Shown here: piece by piece, positions 46,560 through 58,629 of the stretch | How positions within the stretch are numbered: the first letter of the stretch is position 1 | Layout: the number at the start of each line of letters is the position of its first letter | From: Psychromonas sp. L1A2 | GTDB taxonomy: Bacteria > Pseudomonadota > Gammaproteobacteria > Enterobacterales > Psychromonadaceae | Direction of reading: 5' to 3' | Assembly (NCBI RefSeq): GCF_009828855.1 | Contig: NZ_WUAG01000001.1 | Coordinates: 1,674,001 to 1,738,000 of the forward strand | Length of the DNA: 64,000 nt | The notes under the pieces: generated by a model | Told to the model about the DNA's origin: nothing | What the model saw: the letters and a program-made list of their open reading frames with translations, nothing else | Databases searched by the model: none | Made by a program: the position numbers and the translations under genes

Positions 46560-46599
46560 AGCATTTGTTATAAAACGATATAATTAATAGCCTCATAAT

Positions 46600-46627
46600 A
46601 AAAAAGACTGCAAATGCAGTCTTTTTT
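46600..46627 (+). terminator. Intrinsic terminator after folD
   Basis: AAAAGACTGC, loop AAAT, GCAGTCTTTTTT. Confidence 0.92.
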
Positions 46628-46723
46628 GTTTTTAACCTCAAGGCTTTATTGATAGTAACTTAATAATTAAAATCTGCTATCAAAAGGTATTGCTAGAGAA
46701 CTGAAATTTTCTAGCAGAAAAGC

Positions 46724-47877
<1,154 letters not shown>

Positions 47878-47941
47878 AACACTGACCTTAATAATTAATA
47901 AATTATGTTAATACTAAACTTTTAGTATACAAACTTCAGTA

Positions 47942-47973
47942 AAAAAAAACGGATACTTCATAGAAATATCCGT
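47942..47973 (-). terminator. Intrinsic terminator after rne
   Basis: Minus strand ACGGATA, loop, TATCCGT, then nine T; 28 bp after the rne stop. Confidence 0.88.
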
Positions 47974-48000
47974 TCTTATCAATAGGTATTACCTACCAAG

Positions 48001-51000
48001 TTATAGTGACGTTTTTACTGTTTCACTGCTTGATTTATTGCTTGCAAATGAACTACCAGCTTGTTGTGTTGCTTTAACAATTGTTTGTCGTTCTGTTGCA
48101 GCAACAATCTTAATTTCTTTAGATAAGTCTAAAGGTTCTGAGATTGTTTTAACCATTGCTGATGTTGATTGACCTTTAGCAATACTGACAGTACCACTTT
48201 TACTTGGTGAAGCTGTCGTTGCTAATGGAGCGATAGGCTCTTCAATGGCTGTTTCAGTTACTTCAACTTTAGGTGCTTCAACAATTGCTTGAGTTGCCAC
48301 AGGTGTTTCAATTTTAGGCTCTTCAACAATAGTTTCAGTTACTACTGGCTCTTCAACCTTAGATTCTTCAACAATTGCTTCAGTAACTACTTCAGTAGCT
48401 ACAGGTGCTTCAACTTTAACTTCTTCAACAGTAGGAGCAGGAGTTTCAGTTTCAACTTGAGCAGTATTTTTTTCTACTTTTGCTGTGGTTTTAGCATTTT
48501 CAACTGGCAGTATTTTTTGTGCAGATGTCACCGGAGATTGTTCAACTATTTTCTGCAGCTGTTCAACTTCTTGTTGTGGTGTTTTGTTGTTCGCTATTTC
48601 ATCAACTGTTTTAGCAACAGGAACGGTTGCTTTTACTGTTGATGTTTCAGCTTCTATGTTTGCATCTGTTTCTGGGTAACGGCTCGTAACAGCTTCAGCT
48701 TGCGGATCGTTTTGTTGATCACGTTTGTTACGTTGTCCATTGTTACGTAAATAACGTGAACGACGTTGTGGGATTTCAACAGGAGTATAGCCTTCATCAT
48801 TAGTTGATGGGACGTTATCTGTTGACTCAGTTTCAACCGCATCTGTAACGACTGATGCTTGATTAGCTTCAACTTTTTTGGCCGCTTCAGGTGATTTTCT
48901 TACTTTAGCTTTTGGCTTTTTAGTTTCAACATTTGCTTTAGGTTGAGTTGCTGCATCAACGTTAGCATCAGTCACTTCTGTGTTTTTATTTTCAACTGCG
49001 CTTTCTACTGCGTTCTCAGGCTGTTGAACACGTACTTTTTTACGCATATTACGACGTTTACGACGCGCTACAACAACTTCTTGAGTATTGGTTTTCTCAG
49101 TATTATCTTGAGCAGGTTTTGCTTCATTCTCATACTTTTTAGTTTGTTGTGTAGGCTTGCGATCCGAAGGCTTACGATTACTGCGACGTTCAGCCGAATT
49201 ATCTGCTGATTTATCATTGCGGTTATTACGATTACGGTTCGGATTACCTTTGGCGTTACGTGTATTACGCGGAGTGTGGCTCGGTTCAGCTTTTGGTTCT
49301 GGTTTAGGTTGAACTTCTTTTTTAGTTTCAACTTTTGAGTCGTCACTGAAGAATTTAACTATTGCATTAATAACTTTAGTCACTAAAGAATCTGAATTAA
49401 CAGCTGCTTTTGTTTCTGTTGTTTTTTTAGCTTCAACTTTTACAGTTGGTGCCTCTTTAGTTGGAGCACTAAAACCACTTAGTAACGGCTCTTCTAGTTC
49501 TTCATGTTCTTTTTGAGCAATGTTAGGAATGTATACAGTATGTTGTTTTTCTAACGCATCATAATTGATGTCTTCTTTACCATCTTTACGAGTGCGTTTA
49601 ACTTCGAAATGAGGCGTTAATAAGTTTGCATCAGGCACGATGTAAACTTCACATCCATGACGGTTTTCAATTTTAGCCACTGCTTTACGTTTTTCATTAA
49701 GTAAGTAAGCAGCAACGGCAACCGGAACACGAGCTTGGATTTGAACTGTATTTTCTTTTAAGCCTTCTTCTTCAATTAAACGAAGAATCGCTAAAGATAA
49801 TGAGTCATTATCACGAATAGTACCTTGGCCATGACAGCGAGGACATACACGAGAAGCTGATTCACCTAGAGAAGGGCGTATACGTTGACGAGACATTTCC
49901 ATCAAACCAAAACGAGAAATGCGGCCTAATTGGATACGCGCTCTATCTTGACGTACTGATTCACGCATTCTGTTTTCAACTTCACGTTGATGGCGTGCAG
50001 GTGTCATATCGATGAAATCGATAACCACTAAACCACCTAAGTCACGCAAACGCAGTTGACGAGCAATTTCTTCTGCTGCTTCTAAGTTTGTGTTGAATGC
50101 GGTTTCTTCAATATCTCCACCACGTGTTGCACGTGCTGAGTTGATATCGATAGAGGTTAATGCTTCAGTCGGGTCAATAACGATTGAGCCACCTGATGGT
50201 AAACGTACTTCACGTTGGAAAGCTGATTCAATTTGGCTTTCCACTTGGTAATGTGTAAATAATGGAATTTCACCTTGATATAATTTAAGGCGATTTACAT
50301 AGTCTGGACGAATCATTTCGATATGACTTTTAGCTGTTTCAAAAGTCTTTGCATTATCGATAACAATTTCACCAATATCACGACGTAAATAATCACGGAT
50401 TGAACGTACAATAACATTACTTTCTCGGTGAATTAAAAACGGAGCTGCTTTTGTTTTTGATGCTTGGTCAATGGCTTGCCAATGAGTAATTAAGACGTTT
50501 AAATCCCATTCTAATTCTTCAGCTGATTTACCAACACCTGCTGTTCGTACAATCAATCCCATACCATGTGGTAATGTAAGATCTGACAATGCTGCTTTTA
50601 ATTCAGTACGCTCATCACCTTCGATGCGACGAGATATACCGCCAGCACGAGGATTGTTTGGCATTAACACTAAATAGCTACCAGCTAAACTAATAAAAGT
50701 GGTTAAAGCTGCACCTTTATTACCACGTTCTTCTTTTTCAATTTGAATTATAACTTCTTGGCCTTCTTTAATAACATCTTTGATGTTAGGGCGGCCTTTA
50801 AATGAGTATCCTTCTGGAAAATAGTTGCGGGCAATTTCTTTAAGCGGTAAAAAACCATGGCGTTCAGCGCCGTAATCTACAAATGCAGCTTCTAAGCTTG
50901 CTTCAACACGTGTAATTTTACCTTTATAAATATTTGCTTTCTTTTGTTCGTGACCAGGACTTTCGATATCAAGATCATACAGCTTTTGCCCATCGACTAG

Positions 51001-51051
51001 GGCTACACGTAACTCTTCTGCTTGAGTTGCGTTGATTAACATTCTTTTCAT
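48001..51051 (-). CDS. rne: Ribonuclease E
   Basis: 1016 residues from ATG 51051 (AAGAG upstream, [20 protein letters not shown] as in E. coli). Central endonuclease of mRNA decay and rRNA/tRNA processing. The S1 domain, the DNase I-like region with [20 protein letters not shown] and [11 protein letters not shown] carrying the catalytic aspartates, and the zinc-link [10 protein letters not shown] are present. [16 protein letters not shown] is a likely membrane-targeting amphipathic helix. The C-terminal half is Arg/Lys-rich then Glu/Val/Pro-rich with near-repeats, and should scaffold the degradosome. Confidence 0.96.
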   Translation of the reverse strand: MKRMLINATQAEELRVALVDGQKLYDLDIESPGHEQKKANIYKGKITRVEASLEAAFVDYGAERHGFLPLKEIARNYFPEGYSFKGRPNIKDVIKEGQEVIIQIEKEERGNKGAALTTFISLAGSYLVLMPNNPRAGGISRRIEGDERTELKAALSDLTLPHGMGLIVRTAGVGKSAEELEWDLNVLITHWQAIDQASKTKAAPFLIHRESNVIVRSIRDYLRRDIGEIVIDNAKTFETAKSHIEMIRPDYVNRLKLYQGEIPLFTHYQVESQIESAFQREVRLPSGGSIVIDPTEALTSIDINSARATRGGDIEETAFNTNLEAAEEIARQLRLRDLGGLVVIDFIDMTPARHQREVENRMRESVRQDRARIQLGRISRFGLMEMSRQRIRPSLGESASRVCPRCHGQGTIRDNDSLSLAILRLIEEEGLKENTVQIQARVPVAVAAYLLNEKRKAVAKIENRHGCEVYIVPDANLLTPHFEVKRTRKDGKEDINYDALEKQHTVYIPNIAQKEHEELEEPLLSGFSAPTKEAPTVKVEAKKTTETKAAVNSDSLVTKVINAIVKFFSDDSKVETKKEVQPKPEPKAEPSHTPRNTRNAKGNPNRNRNNRNDKSADNSAERRSNRKPSDRKPTQQTKKYENEAKPAQDNTEKTNTQEVVVARRKRRNMRKKVRVQQPENAVESAVENKNTEVTDANVDAATQPKANVETKKPKAKVRKSPEAAKKVEANQASVVTDAVETESTDNVPSTNDEGYTPVEIPQRRSRYLRNNGQRNKRDQQNDPQAEAVTSRYPETDANIEAETSTVKATVPVAKTVDEIANNKTPQQEVEQLQKIVEQSPVTSAQKILPVENAKTTAKVEKNTAQVETETPAPTVEEVKVEAPVATEVVTEAIVEESKVEEPVVTETIVEEPKIETPVATQAIVEAPKVEVTETAIEEPIAPLATTASPSKSGTVSIAKGQSTSAMVKTISEPLDLSKEIKIVAATERQTIVKATQQAGSSFASNKSSSETVKTSL

Positions 51052-51181
51052 TTGTGAACTCTTGTTTAATTTTTTCGTTATTTTTATATGTACTAACTGT
51101 TTTTTGCATGCTGACCTCATGTCTGGTTATACAATCTCTCGACTGGAAGTATTCTGAGGTGCGTTAAAAGCGGATACAAAT

Positions 51182-51207
51182 AGACTAAATTAAAATTAAT
51201 TTAGTCT
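51182..51207 (-). promoter_or_regulatory. Hairpin in the rne upstream region
   Basis: Perfect 11-bp arms AGACTAAATTA/TAATTTAGTCT with a 4-nt loop, about 130 bp before the rne start. E. coli RNase E controls its own mRNA through 5'-UTR hairpins, so this is a candidate counterpart. The rest of 51052-51377 contains a second weaker inverted repeat (AACTTTGTT/AACAAAGTT near 51296-51337) and no gene. Confidence 0.45.
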
Positions 51208-51377
51208 TGCAGCGTTACATTCTAATCATTTGATTTGCTTTCATAATAGTTATGCCTACCAGCGATTTTATAGTCATAAAATCACGAGGCATTAACTTTG
51301 TTATTGTCGCATTTATATCTACTTACAAGCAACAAAGTTTTTATATATTATGCGATCAGGCGTGATAAACTTAACGA

Positions 51378-52316
51378 ATGGAACAGATAAATCACTCAGT
51401 ACGCATTATTGACATCGCTCAAGAAAATGCACAACAACGCATCGATAACTTTCTTCGCTTACATCTTAAGGGCGTGCCTAAAAGCATGATCTATAGAATA
51501 GTGCGTAAGGGAGAAGTTCGAGTAAATAAAAAACGTATTAAACCAGATTACAAATTACAGGTTGGCGATAGTGTCCGGATTCCACCTGTTAAAGTTGACC
51601 CTGAAAATGCGTTACCATCACCTAAACTAAATAGCATTAAGAATTTAGAGTCAGAAATCGTTTATGAAGATGATGGTTTAATCATTCTTAATAAACCCTC
51701 TGGTCTTGCCGTTCATGGAGGAAGTGGAGTCGATTTTGGCGCCATAGAAGGGTTACGCGCATTACGCCCTGACGCCCGATTCTTAGAACTGGTACATCGT
51801 CTTGATAAAGCAACGTCGGGATGTTTATTAATTGCTAAAAAACGCAGTGTTTTACGTGCACTACATGAACAGCTTCGCCAGAAAACCATGAAAAAGCAAT
51901 ATTTTGCTTTAGTAAAAGGGCAGTGGAATATAAAAGACCGCTTAGTCCGTGAGCCGCTATTAAAAATTCCTCAAGATTCAGTGGTTAAAGTGAGCCCACT
52001 GGGAAAAGCATCAGAAACGCACTTTAAAATCGTTCAACGTTATGAGGGTGCAACATTGGTTGAAGCAAGCCCAGTAACTGGTCGAACACATCAAATTCGT
52101 GTTCATGCGGCTTGTAAAGGACACAATATCGCTTGTGATGAACGTTATGGCGATAAAACCTTTGATAGTAAAATGAAAGCATTAGGGTTGAATCGACTCT
52201 TTTTACATGCCGCTCACATTACTTTCTTTCACCCAGTGCTTGAGAAAAGAATGACGGTTAGTGCACCACTTTGTCCTCGTTTAGAGGAATTGTTAGGAAA
52301 ATTACAACGAAGCTAA
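51378..52316 (+). CDS. rluC: 23S rRNA pseudouridine synthase RluC
   Basis: 312 residues. Modifies U955, U2504 and U2580 of 23S rRNA. N-terminal S4 domain (QRIDNFLRLHLKGVPKSMIY ... GEVRVNKKRIKPDYKLQ), catalytic Asp in LVHRLDKATSGCLL, and VTGRTHQIRVHA. Divergent from rne, as in E. coli. Followed after 1 bp by the HAD gene. Confidence 0.96.
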   Translation: MEQINHSVRIIDIAQENAQQRIDNFLRLHLKGVPKSMIYRIVRKGEVRVNKKRIKPDYKLQVGDSVRIPPVKVDPENALPSPKLNSIKNLESEIVYEDDGLIILNKPSGLAVHGGSGVDFGAIEGLRALRPDARFLELVHRLDKATSGCLLIAKKRSVLRALHEQLRQKTMKKQYFALVKGQWNIKDRLVREPLLKIPQDSVVKVSPLGKASETHFKIVQRYEGATLVEASPVTGRTHQIRVHAACKGHNIACDERYGDKTFDSKMKALGLNRLFLHAAHITFFHPVLEKRMTVSAPLCPRLEELLGKLQRS

Positions 52317-52317
52317 T

Positions 52318-52952
52318 ATGAAATATCAATTAATTATTTTTGACTGGGATGGAACTTTAATGGATTCCATTGATAAAATTGTTCTGTGTATGCAACAAGC
52401 TGCAAAACAACAAAAGCAGACAATACCAGATGGGCTGGCAGTTAAAAATATTATTGGTTTAAGTTTATGCAACAGTTGTTTCCTACATTGTTATTGGAAG
52501 ATCAAGAAGCACTCGTTGAGGCTTATCGCGATCAGTATCATCGGATGCATGATATCGAGACGCCTTTTTATGATGGTATTGCAGAGTTATTAATTAACTT
52601 AAAAGAGCAAGGGTATACACTTGCTGTGGCTACTGGTAAAGGACGTAACGGATTAAACCGTATGATGAAGAAAACAAATACTGAACATTTGTTTTCTATG
52701 ACAATATGCGCCGATGAATCTAACTCCAAACCCGATTCATTAATGATTCAGTCCTTATTAAAAGCATTAAATATAAAGTCATCAGATGCTTTAATGGTGG
52801 GTGATTCAAGTTATGATTTAGATATGGCTGTGAATGCTGGTGTTGATAGTCTTGGGGTTAGCTACGGAGTACATGGCCGCAATGTTTTATTGTTGTCTAA
52901 ACCAATTGCAGTTGTTGATTGTTTAGTGACACAACTACCTGACTATATTTAA
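52318..52952 (+). pseudogene. HAD-superfamily phosphatase, frameshifted
   Basis: Two overlapping frames together give one HAD-IA phosphatase (phosphoglycolate phosphatase-like). The first (52318 to about 52466) has the nucleophile motif LIIFDWDGTLMDS and IIGLSL; the second (from ATG 52467) continues QQLFPTLLLED ... LAVATGKGRNGLNRMM ... SKPDS ... LMVGDSSYDLDMAVNAGV. The break follows AGTTTATG: relatives have a few extra residues (like DEA) at this spot, so a deletion that is not a multiple of three is likely, for example 10 nt. No slippery site is seen. The second frame alone lacks the catalytic Asp. Confidence 0.8.
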
Positions 52953-53060
52953 TGGTTATATTGAGTAAAACTGTTAATTTAATGAACAGTTAGTAAGTCA
53001 AGATGGCAATAATTTTAAACTTAGTCTTTGTGAAGTATTCATCGATTAAAAGGAATGATA

Positions 53061-54038
53061 ATGTTTAGTGAATATATTAAATTAACGGGTCGTGGTGAAA
53101 AAGGTCGCCGTCCTTTAACCATGGATGAATCAAAACAAGCTTTAACTGATTATTTAAATGGTGATGCAAGTTTACTGCAGCTAGCAGTATTGTTGATGTT
53201 GCAACGAGTTCGCTGTGAAACACCGGAAGAAGCAGCTGGATATATATCAGCACTTCGTACTAAAGTTTCAAATGATTGGCATACATTAACGCCAGATCTT
53301 GATTGGCCATGTTTTGCGGGCAAAAAAAGACAGCCGCCTTGGTTACTATTAGCGGCTAAGTTGCTTGCTGCCAATGGCGTCAAAATATTTTTACACGGTC
53401 ACATGACAGTTGATTTAGTAAAATATCAAGTTGAGTCAGCATGTCCTTTACTTAATATTGTTATTGCTGACACTCCTGAAAAAGCCAAGATTGCATTAGA
53501 AAATGATTCATTGGTGTATGTGCCTTTATCTGCTTATTGTCCTGAGTTAATTGAATTATTGGCATTACGCGAGCAAGTCGGTTTACGTACTCCACTTAAT
53601 ACGGTTGCTAGAAGCATCAATCCAAGTAACGCACCTTATAGTATTCATGGTGTGTTTCATAAAAGTTATGAAAAGATTCATGCACAAGCAGCATTATTAA
53701 ATAATGAACACAGTATTATTGCTTTCAAAGGGGAAGGTGGGGAAAGTGAAGTTAATCCTCGTGTTTCTACTTTGGCTTGTGGTGTAACGCAAGTAAATGG
53801 GAAAGCTCAGTATGTTGAGCAAGATTGGCCAACGTATTTAGAAGATTTCTCAGGTGCCCATACAGAAGTTTCTGCTGAATATTTGTTAAAAGTTTGGAAT
53901 AAAGAGATTGAAGATGCTTACGGAGATGCAGCTGTTATCACTACCGTTGCAATGGTCTTAAAACAAATGCAACCCGCTAGCTCGCAAGATGAAGCATTAC
54001 AAAAAGCGAAGCAGTTATGGGAAAGTCGAACTATTTAA
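53061..54038 (+). CDS. ybiB: YbiB-family protein (anthranilate phosphoribosyltransferase-like)
   Basis: 325 residues from ATG 53061, chosen because AAGGA lies 6 nt before it and directly touches the ATG at 53055. Fold of anthranilate phosphoribosyltransferase (TrpD/NDPRT), with EYIKLTGRGEKGRRPLTMDE at the start and RTPLNTVARSINPSNAPY in the middle. E. coli YbiB binds nucleic acid and is linked to the SOS response; no enzymatic activity is established. Confidence 0.9.
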   Translation: MFSEYIKLTGRGEKGRRPLTMDESKQALTDYLNGDASLLQLAVLLMLQRVRCETPEEAAGYISALRTKVSNDWHTLTPDLDWPCFAGKKRQPPWLLLAAKLLAANGVKIFLHGHMTVDLVKYQVESACPLLNIVIADTPEKAKIALENDSLVYVPLSAYCPELIELLALREQVGLRTPLNTVARSINPSNAPYSIHGVFHKSYEKIHAQAALLNNEHSIIAFKGEGGESEVNPRVSTLACGVTQVNGKAQYVEQDWPTYLEDFSGAHTEVSAEYLLKVWNKEIEDAYGDAAVITTVAMVLKQMQPASSQDEALQKAKQLWESRTI

Positions 54039-54064
54039 GTATTTTCAATACTGAGAGTTTAAAT

Positions 54065-54093
54065 AAAAAGGAAGCTAATTAGCTTCCTTTTTT
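54065..54093 (+). terminator. Intrinsic terminator after ybiB
   Basis: AAAAGGAAGCTAATTAGCTT then CCTTTTTT; stem GGAAGCT/AGCTTCC. Confidence 0.9.
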
Positions 54094-54157
54094 ATTTATT
54101 ATATTAGGCTTATTAGAGTGACTTTATAATCTTTAATACGACTCAATATTTAGTAAA

Positions 54158-55036
54158 TTATCTACGTATCTGAATAATAATACCGAATAAAGGGTGGTCT
54201 AAATAATGAATTTCTCCACTTTTTAGACGTCTAGTTTGATCAAATAAAGTTTCTGTTATTACTTTTTCAGTTCTTACCGTTCGTTTGGGTACAGATTCTT
54301 GAGCGACTACTTGTACTGTTGCTTCTGTATCGACCTCTGGCGTCTCCGTTGCAAGCACAGATACAGAAGATGAAACTGGTTTTTCTGTTTGTGTTCTAAC
54401 AATGAGCTGTGCATCTATTTGTAAGTAACGTTGTACATAAATTAAAAAGTTACCATCTATTTCATATAGATCTTGAAGTGTCTGGTTCTTTTGAAGAGAA
54501 GCTAATACATCTAGTTTTTCAGGATCAGTGACAAGATCATTTGATGTTGTTGCCGTGGCCTTTTCAAGTCTGGCTGATTGAGGCATGTCTAATGCGTAGT
54601 TTTTACCAGCAAATAGATGGATTGGTAATGCATCTTGCTTATTTTGAATCGGCATACGCCACGCTGTATGCAATAATGGTGTGAATAGTTGATGGTTATT
54701 AAGTCTTCTAAGTTGTTCTTTAAGTCTTAATCCTTTCAATAGTATGAGCCTATTACCTTCTTTTACCATTTCGTTATCAGTTATTTGAACAGGGTTTTGC
54801 TTATGTAAGCATGGCTCACCTGCTAAACAATTTGTTGCTGGAGCTGCTTTTATGACTTCAAGGCGATCACGTTGTTTTAAATACACATTATTCTGATCTA
54901 ATTGTTCACTGCTATTTTGAACATCAACATTGCGTTTAAACACGATTATTTCAACGTCGAACCAACGGTCTCCAGCTTGTACGTTGAATGAGCATGTTGT
55001 TGCGATAAGTAGTGGTAAAATATAACGTAAATTCAA
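54158..55036 (-). CDS. csiV: CsiV-family periplasmic protein
   Basis: 292 residues. Signal peptide ending FNVQA, then the family signature GDRWFDVEIIVFKRN (PF10972). CsiV of Vibrio binds peptidoglycan and is needed when non-canonical D-amino acids modify the wall. A Thr/Val/Glu-rich linker (about 222-262) precedes the C-terminal block GEIHYLDHPLFGIIIQIRR. It follows mfd after 19 bp, the same order as in Vibrio. Confidence 0.88.
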   Translation of the reverse strand: MNLRYILPLLIATTCSFNVQAGDRWFDVEIIVFKRNVDVQNSSEQLDQNNVYLKQRDRLEVIKAAPATNCLAGEPCLHKQNPVQITDNEMVKEGNRLILLKGLRLKEQLRRLNNHQLFTPLLHTAWRMPIQNKQDALPIHLFAGKNYALDMPQSARLEKATATTSNDLVTDPEKLDVLASLQKNQTLQDLYEIDGNFLIYVQRYLQIDAQLIVRTQTEKPVSSSVSVLATETPEVDTEATVQVVAQESVPKRTVRTEKVITETLFDQTRRLKSGEIHYLDHPLFGIIIQIRR

Positions 55037-55055
55037 AGTTTATCCTTTCTTGGAT

Positions 55056-58000
55056 TTATTTAATAAGGTGTAATTTAAAGCTATCAAGTAATTGTTTCAA
55101 CCAATTTAGGCGTTCTGCGCTATTTTCCAGAGCCATAGTGAATTTCAATTTACTTGGGCCGTCTAGTTTAAAGGTATTTGATTGAGTTTGCAGTAGTGAA
55201 ACAAGAAACATCGGATCTACTTTTGAATGTTCAGTAAAGGTAACAGCACCGCCTAGTGCATGTGCTTCAATTCGTGCAATCCCCAATTTTGAACAACGTT
55301 GTTTAATAGCAGTTACCGCCACTAAGTTTTTAGTCGCGTCAGGCAATAAGCCAAATCTATCAATTAGTTCAACTTGAATCTCATTTAATTCATTATTATT
55401 TTTACTATTCGCAATACGTTTATATAAAGAAAGGCGCATATTAACATCTGGAATGTAATCATCTGGTATCAGTGCCGGTATGCGTAACTCAACCTCTGCT
55501 TGTGTGGCTAACAGGTGCTCTAAACTTGGTTCTTGGCCATTACGCAATGCATCAACTGCTTGATTTAACATGTCCATGTAAAGGTTAAAGCCGATACTGG
55601 TTATTTGACCTGATTGCTCATCACCCAGTAATTCACCTGCACCACGAATTTCTAAATCGTGCGTTGCTAGAGTGAATCCTGCTCCTAATGTGTTTAATGA
55701 GCCGATTGCTTGTAATCGTTTTTTAGCATCTTTGGTCATTAATTTGGGTGTTGGGGTTAATAAGTACGCATAAGCTTGATGATGTGAACGACCAACTCGA
55801 CCACGTAATTGATGTAATTGAGCAAGACCTAAGTGATCTGCTCTATTAATAATAATGGTATTAGCCGTCGGAATATCAATACCTGTTTCAATAATGGTGG
55901 TACATACTAAAACGTTTTGACGCTGATGGTAGAAGTCAGACATGACTCGTTCGAGTTGCTGTTCATTCATTTGACCATGAGCGACTGAAATACGAGCTTG
56001 CGGTAATAAAACTTGTAAGTCAGCAGCTGCTTTGGCAATGGTTTCGACATTATTATGTAAAAAGTAAACTTGGCCACCACGCATAATTTCACGCGTGATA
56101 GCATCACTAATAGTTTGATCGGTTCTTTGCTCAACAAATGTTTTTACCGCTAAACGTTTAGCGGGTGGAGAAGCAATAATGGATAAGTCACGCATACCAT
56201 TCATCGACATATTTAATGTTCGTGGAATAGGTGTTGCAGTCAATGTTAGAATATCAATTTGGGCGCGAAGACGTTTGATTTTTTCTTTTTGGCGAACACC
56301 AAAACGATGCTCTTCATCGATGATTAATAGTCCTAAATCGGCAAACTTAATGCCATCACTTAATAGTTTATGTGTGCCTATTAATATATCGATTTTACCT
56401 TCAGCCGCTTCTTGTAAAATAAGCTTCTGTTCTTTTGCTGTTTTAAAACGAGATAAAACTTCTATTTTAACTGGCCAGTTAGCAAATCGGTCACGAAAAT
56501 TCTCAAAATGTTGCTGTGCAAGGAGCGTTGTTGGGACGAGCAAAGCAACTTGTCGTGCATTATCAGTGGCCATAAATGCAGCACGCATTGCAACTTCTGT
56601 TTTACCAAAGCCTACATCGCCACAAACAAGTCTGTCCATTGGTTGTGATGAGCACATATCTGAAATCACAGAATTAATAGAAAGTGCCTGATCATGCGTT
56701 TCTTCAAAAGGGAAGTCATCACTAAAGGCGGCGTAATTAGCTTGATTAAATTGGTATTTAAAACCTTTTTTCGCCGCTCGTTGTGCGTAAATCTCAAGTA
56801 ACTCAGCGGCGACATCACGTACTTTTTCAGCAGCACGTTTTTTAGCTTTAGCCCAAGTATCGTTACCCAATTTACTAATAGGTGCTGTTTCAACATCACT
56901 GCCACTATAGCGTCCAATAAGGTGTAAGGAGGTGACTGGAACATATAACTTGTCACCACGTAGGTATTCAAGTGTTACAAATTCATTAATGCTGCCTGAT
57001 ACTTCAATCGTTTGTAACCCTAAATAACGTGCAACACCATGGTCTATATGAACAACAGGTTGACCTACTTTTAATTCAGCAAGGTTACGTACTATGTGTT
57101 CAGAACTTTCTTCGCTTTGGTTCTCTTTATTTTGACGTCGACGTTGAGTAATTTTACTGCCAAGTAATTCCGTTTCAGTAATAAAAGCAAATTGACTGTC
57201 GATGATTAAAAAGCTGTTCTCAACACGACTAACGGTAATAGAAACTTTGTTTTTACTTTGATTGCATTCACTAATGCTAGCAACTGACTTGATGGATAGT
57301 TTAAGGGGACTTAATAAGGTTAATAACGCTTCTTTACGCCCAGCAGACTCAACACTTAATAAGACTTTACCAGGAAAACCTTCAATGAACGCAGCAACAT
57401 TTGCCAGTGGATTTTTATCTTTATGATGAATTTTTATATCTGGTAGGGTTGTTAGTGGTAAATTCGTTTTACCTGCTTTAGGCGCTGCAAAAGAATCTTG
57501 TTGTAATTGATACTTAGGAAACTCATTTAAGCGTTTAAAACATTGTTCTTGTCGTAAATAAAGGGCAATAGGTTGCAATAGAGGGCGTAATAAATCAACT
57601 CCTCGTTCTTCAAAGCGGTGTTCTATGGTTTTCCAGAAGTTATCAATTGCACTATTAATATCACCAACAATACAAAGGCGCGTTTGTTTAGGAAAATAGT
57701 CAAATAAGGTGGCAGTGTCATTAAAAAATAACGGTAAGTAGTATTCAATACCAGCTGGTAAGTTTGATTGAGAAATTTGCTGGTAAATAGAATCCGCACT
57801 TGTAGATAATTTCGAAGGAAATTTTTCACTATAAGCTGTTTTAAAATTCACTATAGCCTGTTTGTCCGTTGCAAATTCATGCGCAGGTAACATTTTAATT
57901 TCTTTTATCGTTGGTAATGAACGTTGTGTTTCAGTATCAAAAGGACGGATCGAATCAACTTCATCATCAAAAAAGTCAATACGATAAGGCGTATCACTGG

Positions 58001-58535
58001 CCATCGGATAAATATCTAACAATGAACCTCTAGCACAAAATTCTCCGTGCTCACGTACTTGGTCTACTGCGTAATAACCAGCTTCTTGAAGCTGTTCACG
58101 TAATATTTGTAGTTCTAGTTTTTGCCCTGTTTTAACCACTAACGTATGTTGTTTTAAATAACTTGGAGGCGCTAATCTTAATAGTAAAGTAGTGACTGGG
58201 ACTATCAATATACCATTTGTCATGGATGGTAATTGATACAAGGTTTCTATACGGGTTGAAATAATATCTTGGTGAGGTGAAAAATGGTCATAAGGTAAAG
58301 TTTCCCAATCAGGGAATAATTTTACTTCAAACTTACCTTCAGCAAAATAAAGCAGCTCTTGGTGCAACTTAATAGCACTAGGCGTGTCATTAACCACAAC
58401 TACTAAAGGGGACTTTTGAGGATTAGCTTCAGCGCATTGGTTAATAACAAAGCTTTGACTACTGCCAACTAAATTAGCAAGTTGTTGCGTGTCACTAGAA
58501 GATTTTAAAGGCGGTATATTAAGTAAGCTGTTCAT
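55056..58535 (-). CDS. mfd: Transcription-repair coupling factor Mfd
   Basis: 1159 residues (E. coli 1148). Removes stalled RNA polymerase and recruits UvrA. UvrB-like N-terminal modules, the polymerase-interaction domain VGQPVVHIDHGVARYLGL, then the RecG-like motor: Walker A GDVGFGKTEVAMRAAF, DEEH in LLIIDEEHRFGV, TATPIPRTLNMSM, and ETGIDIPTANTIII. The C-terminal TRCF domain closes it. csiV follows in the same direction. Confidence 0.97.
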   Translation of the reverse strand: MNSLLNIPPLKSSSDTQQLANLVGSSQSFVINQCAEANPQKSPLVVVVNDTPSAIKLHQELLYFAEGKFEVKLFPDWETLPYDHFSPHQDIISTRIETLYQLPSMTNGILIVPVTTLLLRLAPPSYLKQHTLVVKTGQKLELQILREQLQEAGYYAVDQVREHGEFCARGSLLDIYPMASDTPYRIDFFDDEVDSIRPFDTETQRSLPTIKEIKMLPAHEFATDKQAIVNFKTAYSEKFPSKLSTSADSIYQQISQSNLPAGIEYYLPLFFNDTATLFDYFPKQTRLCIVGDINSAIDNFWKTIEHRFEERGVDLLRPLLQPIALYLRQEQCFKRLNEFPKYQLQQDSFAAPKAGKTNLPLTTLPDIKIHHKDKNPLANVAAFIEGFPGKVLLSVESAGRKEALLTLLSPLKLSIKSVASISECNQSKNKVSITVSRVENSFLIIDSQFAFITETELLGSKITQRRRQNKENQSEESSEHIVRNLAELKVGQPVVHIDHGVARYLGLQTIEVSGSINEFVTLEYLRGDKLYVPVTSLHLIGRYSGSDVETAPISKLGNDTWAKAKKRAAEKVRDVAAELLEIYAQRAAKKGFKYQFNQANYAAFSDDFPFEETHDQALSINSVISDMCSSQPMDRLVCGDVGFGKTEVAMRAAFMATDNARQVALLVPTTLLAQQHFENFRDRFANWPVKIEVLSRFKTAKEQKLILQEAAEGKIDILIGTHKLLSDGIKFADLGLLIIDEEHRFGVRQKEKIKRLRAQIDILTLTATPIPRTLNMSMNGMRDLSIIASPPAKRLAVKTFVEQRTDQTISDAITREIMRGGQVYFLHNNVETIAKAAADLQVLLPQARISVAHGQMNEQQLERVMSDFYHQRQNVLVCTTIIETGIDIPTANTIIINRADHLGLAQLHQLRGRVGRSHHQAYAYLLTPTPKLMTKDAKKRLQAIGSLNTLGAGFTLATHDLEIRGAGELLGDEQSGQITSIGFNLYMDMLNQAVDALRNGQEPSLEHLLATQAEVELRIPALIPDDYIPDVNMRLSLYKRIANSKNNNELNEIQVELIDRFGLLPDATKNLVAVTAIKQRCSKLGIARIEAHALGGAVTFTEHSKVDPMFLVSLLQTQSNTFKLDGPSKLKFTMALENSAERLNWLKQLLDSFKLHLIK

Positions 58536-58629
58536 ATTATTGACTTATTTTCACTTTTTTTTTGCTAATTATAGAATGTGTTTATTTAACTATTCGATAC
58601 AGAGCGAACAGTTAAATATAGTTATGAGT

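Noticed and set aside
48289-48872. Plus- and minus-strand frames inside rne
   Set aside because: Shadows of the low-complexity C-terminal tail of RNase E.
52440-52480. Programmed ribosomal frameshift in the HAD gene
   Set aside because: No slippery heptamer, and relatives have extra residues here, so a deletion explains it better.
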